NCBI GenBank assembly: GCA_965644295.1
Contig: CBFFRP010000200.1
Span: forward strand, 1-64,000
DNA from: Paraphysomonas bandaiensis
Lineage: Eukaryota > Chrysophyceae
Direction of reading: 5' to 3'
Length of the DNA: 64,000 nucleotides
The translations under genes were made by a program, and so were the position numbers. Below, in pieces: positions 11,092 through 24,900 of this stretch. The notes beneath the pieces were generated by a model. It was given only the letters and a program-made list of their open reading frames with translations. It searched no databases and was not told where the DNA came from. Every line of letters starts with the position of its first letter. Position 1 is the first letter of the stretch.

Positions 11092-12708
11092 ATGGGACGC
11101 GGAAAATTCAAGGGTTCATGGTCAAAAAAAAGGAAGTCAGATGCGACTGATGAGGCGGAGACAGACGACAGGAAGGAGTTCACTGAAGTACACGGTGGAA
11201 GTTTTTCTCTTGAAGAGGTGAAGGCCATGGATGAGTATAAGAACAGAATTGAACATGATTCTGCCCCGAAGAGGAAGTATGCAATTGCTTTGGGCTACTG
11301 TGGTTCGAATTATCAAGGTACATATTGATAAATTGTACCGATTTTGTCACTTATGTTTTCTCTGAAAGGTTTGCAGACCAATCCAGGAGCCATCACAGTT
11401 GAAAGTGTACTGGAGCGGGCACTTCTTTTGTGCGGTGGTATTCAAGAGCATAATTTCGGTAATCTACAGAAAATATCATGGACGCGAGCAGCGCGAACTG
11501 ATAGGGGGGTACATGCCATCGGCCAGTGCTGCTCCATGAAGCTCACTGTTCCCATCGGAATGGAGGCACGTTTCATTGAAGACCTCAATAAGTTTCTTCC
11601 CTCTGACATTCGAGCCCTTGCTCTTACACGTACTACTAAGAGCTTTAACGCTAGAATTCACTGTTCTCACCGTCGGTATCAGTACCTCCTACCGACCTAT
11701 ATGCTTGAGAATGAAGGTGTAGTCGCGCAATTACTGTCGGCAGAACGCGAGAAACAGGGGCCTGTACTTGATGCAGGACGCGGGGGCCGATACGCCGAGC
11801 CAAATTCTCGAGAGTTTCTTGCTCCTGAGGGCTTGCGCGCTGTGCGGTCTGCCCTGCTCGGGTACCGCCTCCCTGCAGTGAAGTTGCAGGCGCTGAAGGA
11901 TGCCCTTAAAAAGTACGAGGGTACTCACAGCTATCACAATTTTACTTCCTCAAAGGTGACCGGTACCTCCTCAGAGAGTAGTTTGCACCGATATATGATG
12001 GAGATATCAGTTACCGATCCTTATGTAGTTGATGAGGGAGTCGGACAGGGTATAGAATGGGTCAGGATATCTATACTAGGACAAAGCTTCCTACTAAACC
12101 AGGTAAGTACACTGGCTATGTAATGTACATATGTAATTGCATGTTGTTGATTTGCTGTACCATTAGATCAGGAAAATGGTTGGTCTTGCTGTTGATATGG
12201 TGAGAAAAGAGTGTTCCGATCTCAGTGTGATGGACAGATGCCTGTCACCGTCAAATAAAGTAGACGTCCCAATGGTGCCAGGCCTGGGACTATACCTGGA
12301 CGAGTTGCATTTCGACAAATATAACATCAAGATTGGTTTTGAAGAAGAGAAAGCGGAGAGATCAAAAAAGCGGAAAGTGGAGAAAGAGTCTGCGGCTCCT
12401 GTCGAGGAGACCGAAGAGTGTGTGGAAGACACAAGCTACTCTGTGCGTAAAATATTTTCCATTGCTGCCTCACTTATTATTTTTCAGACTGTTGGAAAGC
12501 TGGATTGGACATCTGACCCATCACTACAACCTGCTTTTGATAGATTTCGCCAGGAAGTGCTATGGCCACATATGTATGCGCAGGTATTGTGCGATGCTAC
12601 CCACTTGCTAAGCTAACGTAGTTGTTGCAGGAACACGACGCTCTTGATTTCTTGTACTATTTGGACTATTTAAGAGTGTCAAACTTCAGCTATATACCTA
12701 AAGAGTAG
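11092..12708 (+). CDS. PUS1: tRNA pseudouridine synthase 1 (TruA/PUS1 family)
   Basis: Converts uridine to pseudouridine in tRNAs and some other RNAs. Exons 11092-11317, 11369-12102, 12167-12442, 12488-12583 and 12631-12708 give 469 aa. The basic, lysine-rich N-terminus could be a nuclear signal. The catalytic motif is RTDRGVHAIGQ, with Asp as nucleophile. Other family marks are KYAIALGYCGSNYQG, THSYHNFT, GQSFLLNQIRKMVGL (across intron 2) and a C-terminal PGLGLYLDELHFDKYN. The start at 11092 (MGRGKFKG) looks most natural; 10999 is in frame. Intron 3 is 45 nt with no stop and divisible by three, so its retention would add 15 residues. Introns 1, 2 and 4 are 51, 64 and 47 nt. Confidence 0.88.
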
Positions 12709-12932
12709 TTTTTCATTGAATTTCTGCGTGTATTATCGTGCTGGTTTATATTTTGGTATACGGTATTGAGAGCGTGCTGAAGTTGAGAAAGTAGAACAAA
12801 TAATCACTTAATGTATTTTCTACTGCAGTTACAAATTTGGCAGAACTCAAATTCTTTACGTTTTGTGGATAAATATGTAAATATATAGGATTAAACGTTG
12901 TTAAAAGAAGGCAAAGTCAAAGTGGTGTAGGC

Positions 12933-13229
12933 CAGGCTTGCGTAACAATTAATTGGTTTGAAAAGTGATAATTTCAACTATTGTTTAGCAGAGCTAAGAT
13001 TGTTATGGCTGATTTTCGCAAGCGAATGACACCTAGACACCTTGAAATATCGATGCTTCTGCGTGAAAATCGGCATCTTTGGGATGATATTCTAAAATCT
13101 AGCGATAGAATTGAATGCAACTAATTGGATTTTTTCAATTAATAGCATTGCCAATATTTGGATGCTTGATTAATAAGTGCAATTATTATTGCTGGGCATC
13201 TGCCACCAATTAATTATTACGCAAGCCTG
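12933..13229. mobile_element. hAT-type miniature inverted-repeat element
   Basis: Both ends carry the inverted repeat CAGGCTTGCGTAAYAATTAA followed by TTGGT (24 of 25 identical). The flanks are GTGTAGGC (12925-12932) and GTGTGGGC (13230-13237), an 8-bp target duplication with one change. An 8-bp duplication and CAG ends are hallmarks of the hAT superfamily. The 297-bp element retains a 39-codon frame next to its right half. Confidence 0.88.
13005..13124 (+). pseudogene. hAT transposase C-terminal remnant
   Basis: 39 codons, ATG to TAA, inside the miniature element. The region MTPRHLEISMLLRENRHLW resembles the tail of the hAT C-terminal dimerisation domain. This fits an internal deletion derivative of a full hAT transposon that kept both ends and the last transposase codons. 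It cannot encode an active enzyme. Confidence 0.6.
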
Positions 13230-13237
13230 GTGTGGGC

Positions 13238-14434
13238 TATATACTATATAAGCCACAGGACTCTATCGTAATCAATTTGAAGCTATCTCGTGTAAATTCT
13301 AAAACAACGTTTCAACTAAAATATCCTGTGCACTATGCAGTCATTTTACTTCAGTTCCTAATTTTTATCATACTAATTGTACATTTTACTACGCTTTTTT
13401 GTACATAGTGAGTTATGGAATAATTAGTACTTAACACTCTTTTTGTGTCTACCCTTTACTCGAACACCGATATCACAGCGATTCTTAGCTGGAACCGACC
13501 TCTTATCAAAACCCTTTTGGTTTGAGACTGTACCCTCAACCTCGCCGCCTTCAACGGTCTTCTTTGCTCTTCGACAGAAGTAGAAGAGTGGGCTTCACTG
13601 AGATGTGTCGGTAGTGCCATGGCCATTATTGACCATACTTGAAACCGACCGTTCCCAATGAACCAACTTATGCACTCAATAGATCTAGTATAACCCAAGC
13701 GAGTTGCCCCTCGACGAGGACCCTGCACAAAGCACACAGGGGGTATATATTCCTAATGTCCTGCTCATCCAGAATCCACTGTGAAAGAGCGTTAAGCCCG
13801 AGAGAATGCTTAGAATCCTCTGTCCAGCGCGTGTTATCCTCACCAGGCCTAATTTTTCTGCCTCTTGTAATAGGGAATGAAATTCAGACTCATATCCCAG
13901 GTCATCCTGTGCATTTGTGCATCACACTGCACTTGCAGACCGCCCGAAAGGGTTCAGTTTCAACATTTCCGACCAGCCCCTTTGCAATATTACAAAAACG
14001 AATAAAACTCTGCCGAATTAGCACATTCGGATCTACTCTATTGGAGTCCTTGACACTATACAGGTACTGTATTGGAATTCCACTGTTAACGTCGCCATAC
14101 ATTGTACAAGGTACAAGAACACTAAAGCCTATATTTCAATGGAACTAGTTGCAGCTCTTTACACCCTATGTTTCACCGCGATACTTGTTAGATAAATTAC
14201 TTCGTTGTGATATTCGAAGTGCACATTACGTAAGACATTACGTAGTTTCGTGCGAACATAGAACAGTTGACAGTTCCTGGGACTATTATTTCATACATTA
14301 TTTCAAGTTCATATGATTACAAGAGTACTATCCTTACATTGATATAAACATGTACTGTACACAACCGAGAGATCTAGTGACACATCTATACTTCAACTAT
14401 GCGGTTGTTAATCTGCTACTTTTCACATTGAGCA
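13238..14434. other. Intergenic region with unidentified overlapping open frames
   Basis: 13639-14148 (+) is open for about 170 codons, with its first ATG at 13756. Minus-strand frames at 13902-14102 and 13456-13737 overlap it. The minus frames include C-rich CKCSVMHKCTG and LCALCRVLVEGQLAW but are broken by stops. I recognise no family. It may be a decayed element or an exon cluster of a fast-evolving gene. Nothing is seen in 13238-13450 or 14160-14434. Confidence 0.35.
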
Positions 14435-15279
14435 TTACACCCCAAATGAATGCTTGGTTGTGTTCGGACGTCTATTCGACTGTTTTTGCTTGACAGTACT
14501 TCCTCCACGATCACTGTTATCATCGTTACACAAGCCGGAGCTCTCGGAATCCACTGTTGTTACGCTATCATCGCTGTTATATTTCATTCCTTCAATATCA
14601 CCGCCTGCAATCATGGCTTCAAATCTTTCTTGTTCCAATTGCTGGAGAAAACTATTAATGGCATATATTTCAGCACGGTATCGTCGCCTCTCTGCATTCT
14701 TTGCCAAAATTTTATCCTGCCGACGCTTTTTTTCCCGCATGATTTCATCCTGAAACAACTCAACTGAAATACAATGACAGGAAGTAAGCGCACCTCGCTC
14801 TTCTGCTTTATCAAACGTTGCTTCTGAATAGATTGGACTGCACGCGCAACTGCAGCAGCATGTAACTCTGAAATATCTGGCATTTTATTTCTCTAGTAGC
14901 GACGTAAGGTAAAATGGGGATATACATAATGACGTACCACTATAATATCTGAGTCGGACTGCCTTGCATTTTCTGTGCGAGAAACCAAACTAGCTGTTTG
15001 ACCACGGGTCAAAGATTTAGAAAATTCTTGACATTTGTTTCTCCGTGCAGCCCGTCTAACTGGAGATGTCGATGAGGCAGGAGGGTTAAATAACCGCCTC
15101 ATATTGTCAGCTTCCTTTTTCTTCGAATGTAATGCCGGCAACGACTGTTTCGAATTTATTGGGCGTCTGCTCGGCGAAGATTGCAACTGTGCAGTTGCAC
15201 TCTTGCTCCTTGCGCAATCATGGCTCGATGTAAATGCTCGACCCACCACTGAACTCCCAGAAAAGTCGTTAGAAGCCAT
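14435..15279 (-). CDS. Small basic coiled-coil protein, unknown function
   Basis: Three exons, 14938-15279, 14794-14892 and 14435-14749, with introns of 45 and 44 nt, give 251 aa. The first half is serine/arginine-rich and probably disordered (MASNDFSGSSVVGR...). From residue 115 there is a helix (ISELHAAAVARAVQSIQKQR), then a charged coiled coil around EKKRRQDKILAKNAERRRYR, then an acidic and serine-rich tail. Splice sites were chosen because only these phases join the three open frames, and both introns match the window's typical size. It is head-to-head with the dynein gene, which would fit a flagellar or basal-body protein, but that is inference from position only. Confidence 0.65.
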
Positions 15280-15918
15280 ATGAAAGAAATACAATCAGAG
15301 GAGTGGCGGCCTCATTGAGATCGATTCTTCTACATTCAGGTACTCAAATAGATGGTTCGTGGATGAGAAGTGTAAATGGCATGTTCGCTGTCTGTTAAGT
15401 CTTATTGCTTACCACTATCACTTTGAACGTTAACACCAGCACAGCTTGTACACATACTCTCATATCGTAGTATAACTTACTTGTCATTCGTTTTTCTGTC
15501 CTTGTAGAATACACAGCTGCACTCTGTACTCTTTTTTTCACAGTTTGGAAGCAAAATGCCGAAAAAACCTAGTTTTTTTTCGAACCACTGACATACAAAA
15601 GCAGCAGTACATAAAGAGTACTGCGGCATATAAAAAAGCCATATTTTCAACACATTAAAGTGCAATACGAAAAAAATGTACCATGTTTTCAGTTTCAGTT
15701 CTACAGTATCCACGACTTTTAAAGATATATAAGCGGCAGTTACATATTATTATCAAAAAATGAAGTGGATTTCTATGTGAAGGTTTTCTTGACGCTTTAA
15801 TGCAATAACATGCATGTATATCTGCAGCCTGAAGTTATTATTAAGACAATACAACTATCAGAAATTGTTGTTGACTCAATGCATGTATTGTAGTGGTTGA
15901 TAGAATAGGCTGACTGGA
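15280..15918. promoter_or_regulatory. Shared upstream region of the coiled-coil gene and DNAH1
   Basis: A 639-bp region between divergent starts. A 78-codon minus frame at 15477-15713 has no recognisable content. No clear promoter element is seen. Confidence 0.4.
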
Positions 15919-18900
15919 ATGACAGATAATCGCACTCTGATGTCGCGTACTGCGCCACTCCCACCATCACCGTCAAAGGGAAAGCACGACACAGACTTTC
16001 AACTGCTTGATCACAATAATTTTGTAAAGAGCTTAAAACATACGAAAAAGATTAAGGCACCAGTTAAACTTACTAAGTCAATCAAACAACCACCAGTGCG
16101 TGCATTTCCGGGCGATGTGCGGAAAAGTCATAAGCAATCTGAAACGCGGGTCAGCAATCGTACTACTGTTGACGAACTTGATACGTATGAATATGGTGGA
16201 TTTCAGTTCAAAGAGCCACCACCTGAGAGCACTGCACTTGCTAGTGATTTTTTGAAAATTGACCAGTCGAAACTACCCCTTGAAATGTTTGACAGTATAG
16301 AGTATGAAGAAGTGGACAAGAGCCCTGAAGAATGGTTAGCTAGCGGGTCTAAAGGATATGCCCCCTTTTTTCACATGCATAAATGGATGTGGCGCGAGGT
16401 AGATGTTCTTGGGTATGATCCATCGGCCAAAGAATACCAGGTTCAGTTTTTGCCTGATGGAATTATTAAGTCCGTTCACCGATTGAACTTGCGATTTAAT
16501 GCCGAAAATGAGAATATGTTCAATGCCCGCAGGGAGGTAGCCGAAAATGCGCGCAAAGAGACGAAGCAGATAATGAGACTTGATCATTTCATTAATCAAC
16601 AACCGAAAGAAGAAATTCGACCGATTGGTCAGGAGAGTCTTCGCAGAATACATGAGCGAGTAATCGATGGGCTGGCACTCTCTGTTCCGTTTCCAGAACA
16701 GGGCACTCACCTGGGTAACCTGTTGCGTAACCTCACTGGAGAGTTTATTCACTGGTATTCTCGAACGATGAAGAAAACAGTTCTGCATGCTAAGCTCAGT
16801 GGCATACATCGAGATGAAGCTGTTGTCAACAGATATCAAGAACTGAGCTTGCCTCCTGTTCCTCCAAAGCCACCAGTTCCCCGCATTGGGAAAGTCCCCT
16901 GTCCGGAATACCCCTACCATGACTTTCGTCGCCGTGTTTCTCAGCTTCATTATTCTGCTCAGAAAGAAGTTCTGGCAGTGTACAGGTGGTTGTATGATAA
17001 ATGGATGTATCAGTTCCAAAATTATCGCTTCATGGATACATCATTGAAGAAACTAGAGTTACCGACAACGCTTGAATTGTTTCAGCAGGTGCAAAATGAT
17101 TTGCTAGATCACTCAATTAAAGTGATGCGGATTGATTTTCGTCACGCTCTTTTGGATCATTTTGTTGATGCTGTACAGGACATATTCGACTTCTTTCAGT
17201 CGAATATGAAAGTTTATCAGTCTGGCTCCCTCTCAAAACTATTTCGTGTAATCCACTTACAGATCTCGAATTTCTTGCGCACTTCTCTATTCGAATCTCT
17301 CTACATGTGGCAGTCATTTGTTGAGAATTACACTACCTTAAAATCTGAGGATTTAGTTGAAGTAACAGTGGACTCACAGAACTCCTCGCAGTGGAAGGAG
17401 TCTGAGAAGCGTTTTCCGTTGGAGGTACGGCCATCGCTATTTCAAGTTGAGCTTGTTGTTAATGGTTCGCAAGTGGTACTGGAACCGAGTGTTAAGGACA
17501 TTGAGAATGTTTTTATTAGAGCCATAGATAAAATGATATCTGCCATTCGATCAGTCACATCGTTTGATAGGGATGCAATGAGTCTGTTGCAGTTGGAATC
17601 CAAAATTCTTCTCAACGTGGGCTCACATGACCCACTCTATGCGGATGTAGATAAACGCATTGAAGAAGTTAAGCAAAACATTCGTGAGTGTGTTGCCAAA
17701 GCTGCTGATAGGCCACTGGCTATTGCAGAGATGTTTCAGGAGTACATGTGGCTCTTGGAAACTGATGTGGATGAGTATCTTGATAACCTTGTGGCATGTG
17801 ACCCACCTCCAAAGCTGGATGACTATCTTTCTGAACTTTACAAAATGAGTAATGCAGTCACCGGAATCAGAAATCTCACATTTAAGTCTGAAGATTTTAG
17901 TATGATGCAGATCAGATCTGAAAATACCCGCGATATCCTTATTAGCCACGCTATCAAGAAAAGAGATGGAATTCTGAATATAATTGTAACGGAAGCTCAC
18001 GATCAGAATGTTGCCATTGTTCAAGGATACAAGAGCATATTGGAGCGAATATCGCAGAAGCCCTCCAATGAAAAACAGTTAGCGGATTTACGTGAGTTTA
18101 TTCAGTCTACGAAGACAACTGTGGAGGATTTAAAGAACCAAGTGAAGGTAAAGTAGTATTTCACACCGTTGCTGCTGTAACTTCTCCACAGGAAACGAGG
18201 AAAGCTCTAGCTGTTTTAGATGTGTTTTACGTACCTCTTCCAGTTGAAGAAATGACCTTATCTTGGTCCACACTGGAATTCCCTTCCAAGGTGGAAGCGT
18301 CTGCGCGTGATGTTGAAATTGCTTTGGAAGAAGATAAAGTTCGAATGATGGATAAACTCGCTTTGGAAAAGCAACAGTTTGAGCAGTTGATTGAAAGGCT
18401 TGAGTTTGACACGAAGAAGGCAAAGTCTTTCGACGATTACAATGAGAAGGACACTATTGTCGAGTATGTTAACACACTTATGGATTCTATTATTGATGCA
18501 AAGCAGCGTGGCGATGATTTTAATATGCGCGAAAATGTTTTCGGTTTTCCTCCAACTGACTACGCCATTTTAGATTCTTTTATTGAGCAACTGAACCCAT
18601 ATTATAAATTATGGAATATGGTGTCGGATTTTCACAACTCGAAGAATGACTGGTTACACGGAGATTTCAAGGATTTGGATGGAAATAAAATCGAAGAGGA
18701 TATGTCTGAGTGGTGGAAGTCGTCCTACAAACTTGCCAAAAGTCTTGAGGAAGATAGTCCAGGCGCTGCTGCATGCGCTCAGCAGTTGCGTGAGCACACA
18801 ACAGAATTCAGAAGTCACTTGCCTGTGATTCAATCTCTCGCATCTAAGGCACTCAAACGTCGACATTGGGATGCACTTAGCGAACTCCTTGGAAAAAATA

Positions 18901-21900
18901 TCGATCCTGAAGACGAGCTCACGCTGATGGCACTTTTAGACCTTGATGCCGCTGGTCATATTGAGCAAATTCAGGAAGTGACTATTGCTGCTGAGAAAGA
19001 ATACAATCTAGAGAAGAATCTTGCCAATATGATCAAAGAATGGGAGGCGATTGAGTTCGAAGTAAAAGCCTATAAAGAAAGTGGTACATTTGTTGTAGGT
19101 GGAATTGACGATATCATTACCCTCCTTGATGATCATATTGTGAAAACACAAACAATGCGAGGGTCACCCTACATCAGACCCATTGAAAAAGAGGCGAAAG
19201 AATGGGAATACAAACTGAAATATGCTCAGAGTTTGTTGGATGCGTGGATAGCATGCCAACGTACTTGGATGTACTTAGAACCAATTTTCGGCTCTGAAGA
19301 TATCATGCGACAGCTCCCAACTGAGGCCCGAAGATTTAATGGTGTGGATAATTTGTGGCGCAAAACGCTCAGTGAAACATCTCAGGACCCCACGTTTATG
19401 ACTCAAGCTGATCCTGATAAGAGACTTGAAGAAAAGTTCGTGAAAGCCAACGAAAAGTTGGATGAAATCCAAAAAGGTTTGAATGACTACCTGGAAACGA
19501 AGAGGCTTTATTTTCCAAGATTTTTCTTCTTATCTAATGACGAGCTGTTAGAAATATTATCGCAAACAAAAGAGCCTAGAGCTGTTCAACCCCACCTAGG
19601 GAAGTGCTTTGAAGGAGTCAATAAAGTAAAATTCGAGGAGGATTTAAAAATTAGCAAGATGATATCCAGTGAAGGCGAAGAGGTTGATATGGATAAGTGT
19701 GTGGACCCCGAAACCCCAGCGAACAAAGGGAATGTAGAGAAGTGGCTCTTGCAGTTGGAATCTATCCAGTGGGATTCTATTCGAACCCTCACAGTGGCAT
19801 CTCTGGAAGAGTATACTCAGATTAGTCGGAAACAGTGGATCCTAAATTGGCCTGCCCAAGTCATTCTAGGTGTTTCTTGTGTTTACTGGACACGTGAAGT
19901 TACATCTGCATTAATGGGTGAAGTTCCCCTCGCTGAAATCAACAGCAAGCTTGACGGCCAACTTCATGAAATGGTTGATCTTGTTCGAGGAAAGCTAAAT
20001 AAGCTTCAGCGAAAAACTCTTGGTGCCCTAACAACCATTGATGTTCACAATAGGGATGTGGTATCGAAAATGGTGGAGTTAGGAACGCACGAGGTGACAG
20101 ATTTTGAGTGGATGTCTCAGTTCCGTTACTACTGGGAAGATTCATGGCGAGATGGACAAGCAGTGAAAAAGGGAGATAAAACTCTAGTAGCTAGAATAGT
20201 GAATGCTCGTTGTCTATACGGCTATGAATATTTGGGAAATACTATGAGGCTTGTTATTACCCCACTCACGGATCGCTGTTATCGCACAATGATTGGAGCT
20301 GTTGATCTTCTGTATGGTGGCGCTCCGGAGGGACCTGCTGGTACGGGAAAGACGGAGACCGTAAAGGATCTCTCCAAGGCGGTAGCTATACATTGTGTAG
20401 TTTTCAACTGCTCAGATGGTCTGGACTACTTAGCTATGGCAAAATTTTTTAAGGGCTTAGCTGGATGTGGTTCATGGTGTTGCTTCGACGAGTTCAATCG
20501 TATAAATATTGAGGTGTTATCTGTGATTGCACAGCAAATATTGATGATTAATCAGGGGAAGAGGGAGAAGAAAGAAATGTTTACATTTGAAGGGACGTAT
20601 ATGAAGTTGAATTGGAACTGTAATGTATTTATCACGATGAATCCCGGTTACGCTGGACGCGCAGAACTTCCTGATAACCTAAAGGCACTGTTTCGTCCGT
20701 GTGCTATGATGGTTCCCGACTATGCGATGATTGGTGAAATTAGATTGTACTCTTTTGGCTTCGGTGCAGCCAGATCAAATGCTCAAAAAATTGTCCGTGT
20801 GCTTCAGCTCTCATCTGAACAGCTGTCGTCTCAGAAGCACTATGACTATGGTATGCGAGCTGTTAACTCTATTCTTGTAGCTGCTGGAAATCTTCGTCAG
20901 CAGCTTGGTGATGACCCACAATGGGACGAGTCTAAAATTGTATTGCGATCGATAAATGATGTTAACCTTGCTAAGTTTCTTGTTGAGGATCTACCACTAT
21001 TTAATGGTATAACATCAGATTTATTTCCCGGTGTAGTGCTTCCGGAAGCGAACTATGGTTGTTTGCCGCGATGTCTAGAAACTGTTGGTCGAGAAGGATT
21101 CGAGATTGCCCCGGGAAATGTATTTCGCGTGGAAAACAAACCGGAGTATGCAATGAAGTGCATTCAATTATATGAAATGGTTCTCGTTAGACACGGTGTG
21201 ATGGTAGTGGGGCAGACATGCTCCGGCAAAACTGCGACAATTCATAATCTTGCCAAAGGAATGACACTAGCAAATGCAGAAGACCCCGACAATTTTGAGA
21301 AGGTCCAAATATTTACTATTAATCCGAAGTCTGTAACATCTGGACAACTCTATGGTCTCTTCGATGAGAACACCCACGAGTTTGTTGATGGCGTGCTAGC
21401 TGTAACGTTCCGTCGTTGTGCAAAAGATACATCGAAAGATAGGAAATGGCTCTTACTTGATGGTCCCGTCGATGCGGTATGGATTGAAAATATGAATACT
21501 GTCCTTGACGACAACAAGAAGCTGTGCCTTAATTCTGGCGAGATAGTCAAGATGAGTGACCAAATGACTATGATGTTTGAAGCTGAAGACTTGGAGCAAG
21601 CTTCGCCTGCAACAGTCTCACGAGTGGGTATGATATTTTGTGAAACGCGCAATATTGGGTGGTCTCCGGTGAGGAACATATGGCTAGAATCTCTATCAGA
21701 TGTGATGACAGCTCATAAAGAATTTTTATCTGGACTTTTTGACTGGCTCTTCCCTGTCATGACATATTACGTCACGAAGTATTGCAGACAACCCACACCA
21801 ATTGCACCACAGGAATTGATTTTCTCTATCACGAGATTGCTAAAGTGTCTGCTCGATGGTGATGATGGTTTGGCCTCTGATATACCGAAAGTTATTGAAG

Positions 21901-24900
21901 GATGCTTTATATTTGCTCTGGTTTGGTCGGTAGGGGCATGTGTTGATGGAGAAGGAAGAAAGAAATTTGATCACTATTTGCGCCTCGTTTTGTCTGCCGA
22001 AGTATATGAAACTACGGAGTATGAGGATTTCCGCATCAAGACTCCTGAATATGAAGCAGATGTGACTCGAAAGTCGGTGGTAGTTCCTCCGGATTCTGGA
22101 ATGGTTCATGACTTTCTCTTCGATACTAAGACTGCAAAGTGGCTTAACTGGATGGATGGTCGCCCGACATTCAAGATCGATAAAAGTGCGAAATTTAATG
22201 ATATTGTGGTGCCAACGATTGATACCGTGCGCAACGAATGGTTACTGGAGATAATGCTGCGAAAGGGATACCATGTGATGTGTACGGGTGATACAGGCAC
22301 TGGCAAGTCTGTTTCAGTTAAGTCCAAATTATTCGGTGGCATGCCCGAGAAATTCAGTTCTATTGCACTCAATTTTTCAGCACAAACAAGTGCCAATCAA
22401 ACACAAGATTTAATTGACTCCAAACTTGACAAAAGGCGCAAAGGTGTACTGGGACCTCCCTTAGGGATGACCACAATTGTTTTCGTGGATGATTTGAATA
22501 TGCCCGCGAAAGAGGTGTATGGTGCGCAACCTCCTATCGAAATACTTCGTCAGTGGATGGACCACCAAGGCTGGTACGACCGCAAGGAGAATTCCTTCAG
22601 ACAACTTATCGATATTCAGTTTTGCGCTGCCATGGGTCCTCCTGGAGGTGGGAGAACGAAAATCACACAGCGGTATGTGCGACACTTCAATGTTATCAAC
22701 TTTATCAATTTTAACGACGAGTCTTTGGCACGTGTGTTTGGTACTATTCTCGACTGGCGACTATCTCAGGGGTTCGCAGGGCCTGTGAAACAGCTTTCTG
22801 TTGCCACAGTCACTGCCACTATCGAAATATATAACTCCATTGCTTCCAATTTGTTGCCGACTCCAGCCAAATCACACTATACATTTAACTTGAGAGATTT
22901 GTCCAAAGTTTTCCAAGGAGTATTAATGGGTGATGCTAGCCGAGTAAAAGACAAGGACTCCTTTATTAAGCTGTGGTCACATGAATTGATGAGAGTGTTT
23001 CACGATCGTTTAACGGACGAACCAGATAGAAATTGGTTCAAGGCCTCTATCGTCTCCAAGGTTAAAGAAGCATTTGGCGTTGATTTCAACAAGATTAAGG
23101 GTGAGAGGGACCTAATATATGCAGATTTTGGTGACCCGAAAGCGAGTGTGAAAGTCTATCAAGAACTTACGGATATGGAATCCCTGTCAAAAGCAATGGA
23201 AGACTACCTCGATGATTACAATGCTATAACCACGAAGCCCATGAATCTTGTACTCTTTGCCAGCGCAATTGAACATGTTGCAAGGATTTCGAGGGTTATT
23301 AACCAACCATACGGCAATGCTCTCTTAGTCGGAGTTGGTGGTTCTGGAAGGAAGTCGCTCACTACACTAGCAGTGCACATTGCAGATTTCGAACTATTTA
23401 CTATCGAAATTACGAAGAGCTACGGCATGTTTGATTGGCGAGAGGACATCAAAAGCGTGATGAACAAGGCTGGTATACACGACAAAGCTACAGTCTTCAT
23501 GATTGATGACACCCAACTTGTCAAAGAAGCATTTTTGGAGGACATCAACGGGATTTTAAATACTGGAGAGGTTGCCAATTTGTTTAATTCTGATGAAATG
23601 GCTCAAATGATGGATGCATTATCGAAGGTGTGTCTCGAGAATAATATCAATACAGCTTCCCCAACAGACGTATATAATTTCTATATTAGTCGAGTGAGAA
23701 CGAATTTGCATATGGTGTTGTGCTTGTCGCCAATCGGAGAAGCTTTCCGCACCAGACTTCGAATGTTTCCCTCATTAGTCAACTGCTGTACTATTGACTG
23801 GTTCACTGAGTGGCCGGAAGAGGCTCTCCGTAGCGTAGCGTACTTCTTTTTAGAGTCTGTTGAACTTGATCAAGAAGTTAAACAAGGAGTTGTTGATGTA
23901 TGTGTTGACATGCAAGTCAGAGTGGTATCACTATCAAAGAAATACTTGGCAGAAATGCAGCGGCACTACTATGTTACACCAACTTCCTATTTGGAGTTAA
24001 TTAACACATTCAAGGGCTTGTTGAATAAACAGCGCACAGATGTGTTCGAGAGAAAGGCTCGTTATGACAATGGATTGTCGAAACTGAAGGAAACTGCTGA
24101 CCAGGTCAATGATATGCAGGTGTACTTGGAGGACTTGCAGCCGAAGCTGATAGAGGCGACCGTGGCCACAGATGCGTTGCTAGTTAAAATTGCTGCTGAT
24201 AGAAAGGTTGCTGATGCTCAGAGTGTTGTTGTGAATGCTGAAGCTGAGAAATGTAACATTCAAGCTGCTGAGGCGACAGCGCTCAAGGAGTCATGTGAAG
24301 CTGATTTGGCTGAGGCCATACCTGCTCTAGAAGCAGCGGAACGTGCACTAAAGAATCTAGATAAGAGTGATATTACGGAGATGAAGGCTATGAAGAAACC
24401 ATCATTAGCTATAAAAAGTGTGATGGCCGCGTGTTGCATTATGTTGGGAGTGAAGCCCGATAAGAAAATGAAAGAAGGTGATCCCCGGATTGACCCTTAC
24501 TGGGTTCCTGCTACAAAATCACTCTTGAATGATGCTCGCTTCTTGCAAAGATTGCAAAACTACGACAGAGATAACATGGATCCCGCTGTCGTAGCGGGTG
24601 CCAAGGAGTTTACTGACGACCCTGAATTCGACCCTGAAGTTGTAGCTAAGAAAGGGTCTGCTGCTGCAGCAGGACTTGCCAGATGGGTACATGCCATGGT
24701 TAAATACGATCGTGTTGCAAGAACTGTTGCTCCTAAGCGTGCCGCGTTAAAAGAGGCTGAAGCCACGCTCAAGATAGCCCAAGCTGACCTTGCTGAGAAA
24801 CAAGCCTCTCTAAAAGAAGTTATGGACAAGGTAGCTGAGTTGCAGACGTCTTTAACAGAAGCTGAAGAAAAGAAAGATTCTCTGAATAAGCAAGTGACCG

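Noticed and set aside
15477-15713. 78-codon minus frame upstream of DNAH1
   Set aside because: No recognisable content; lies in the shared upstream region.
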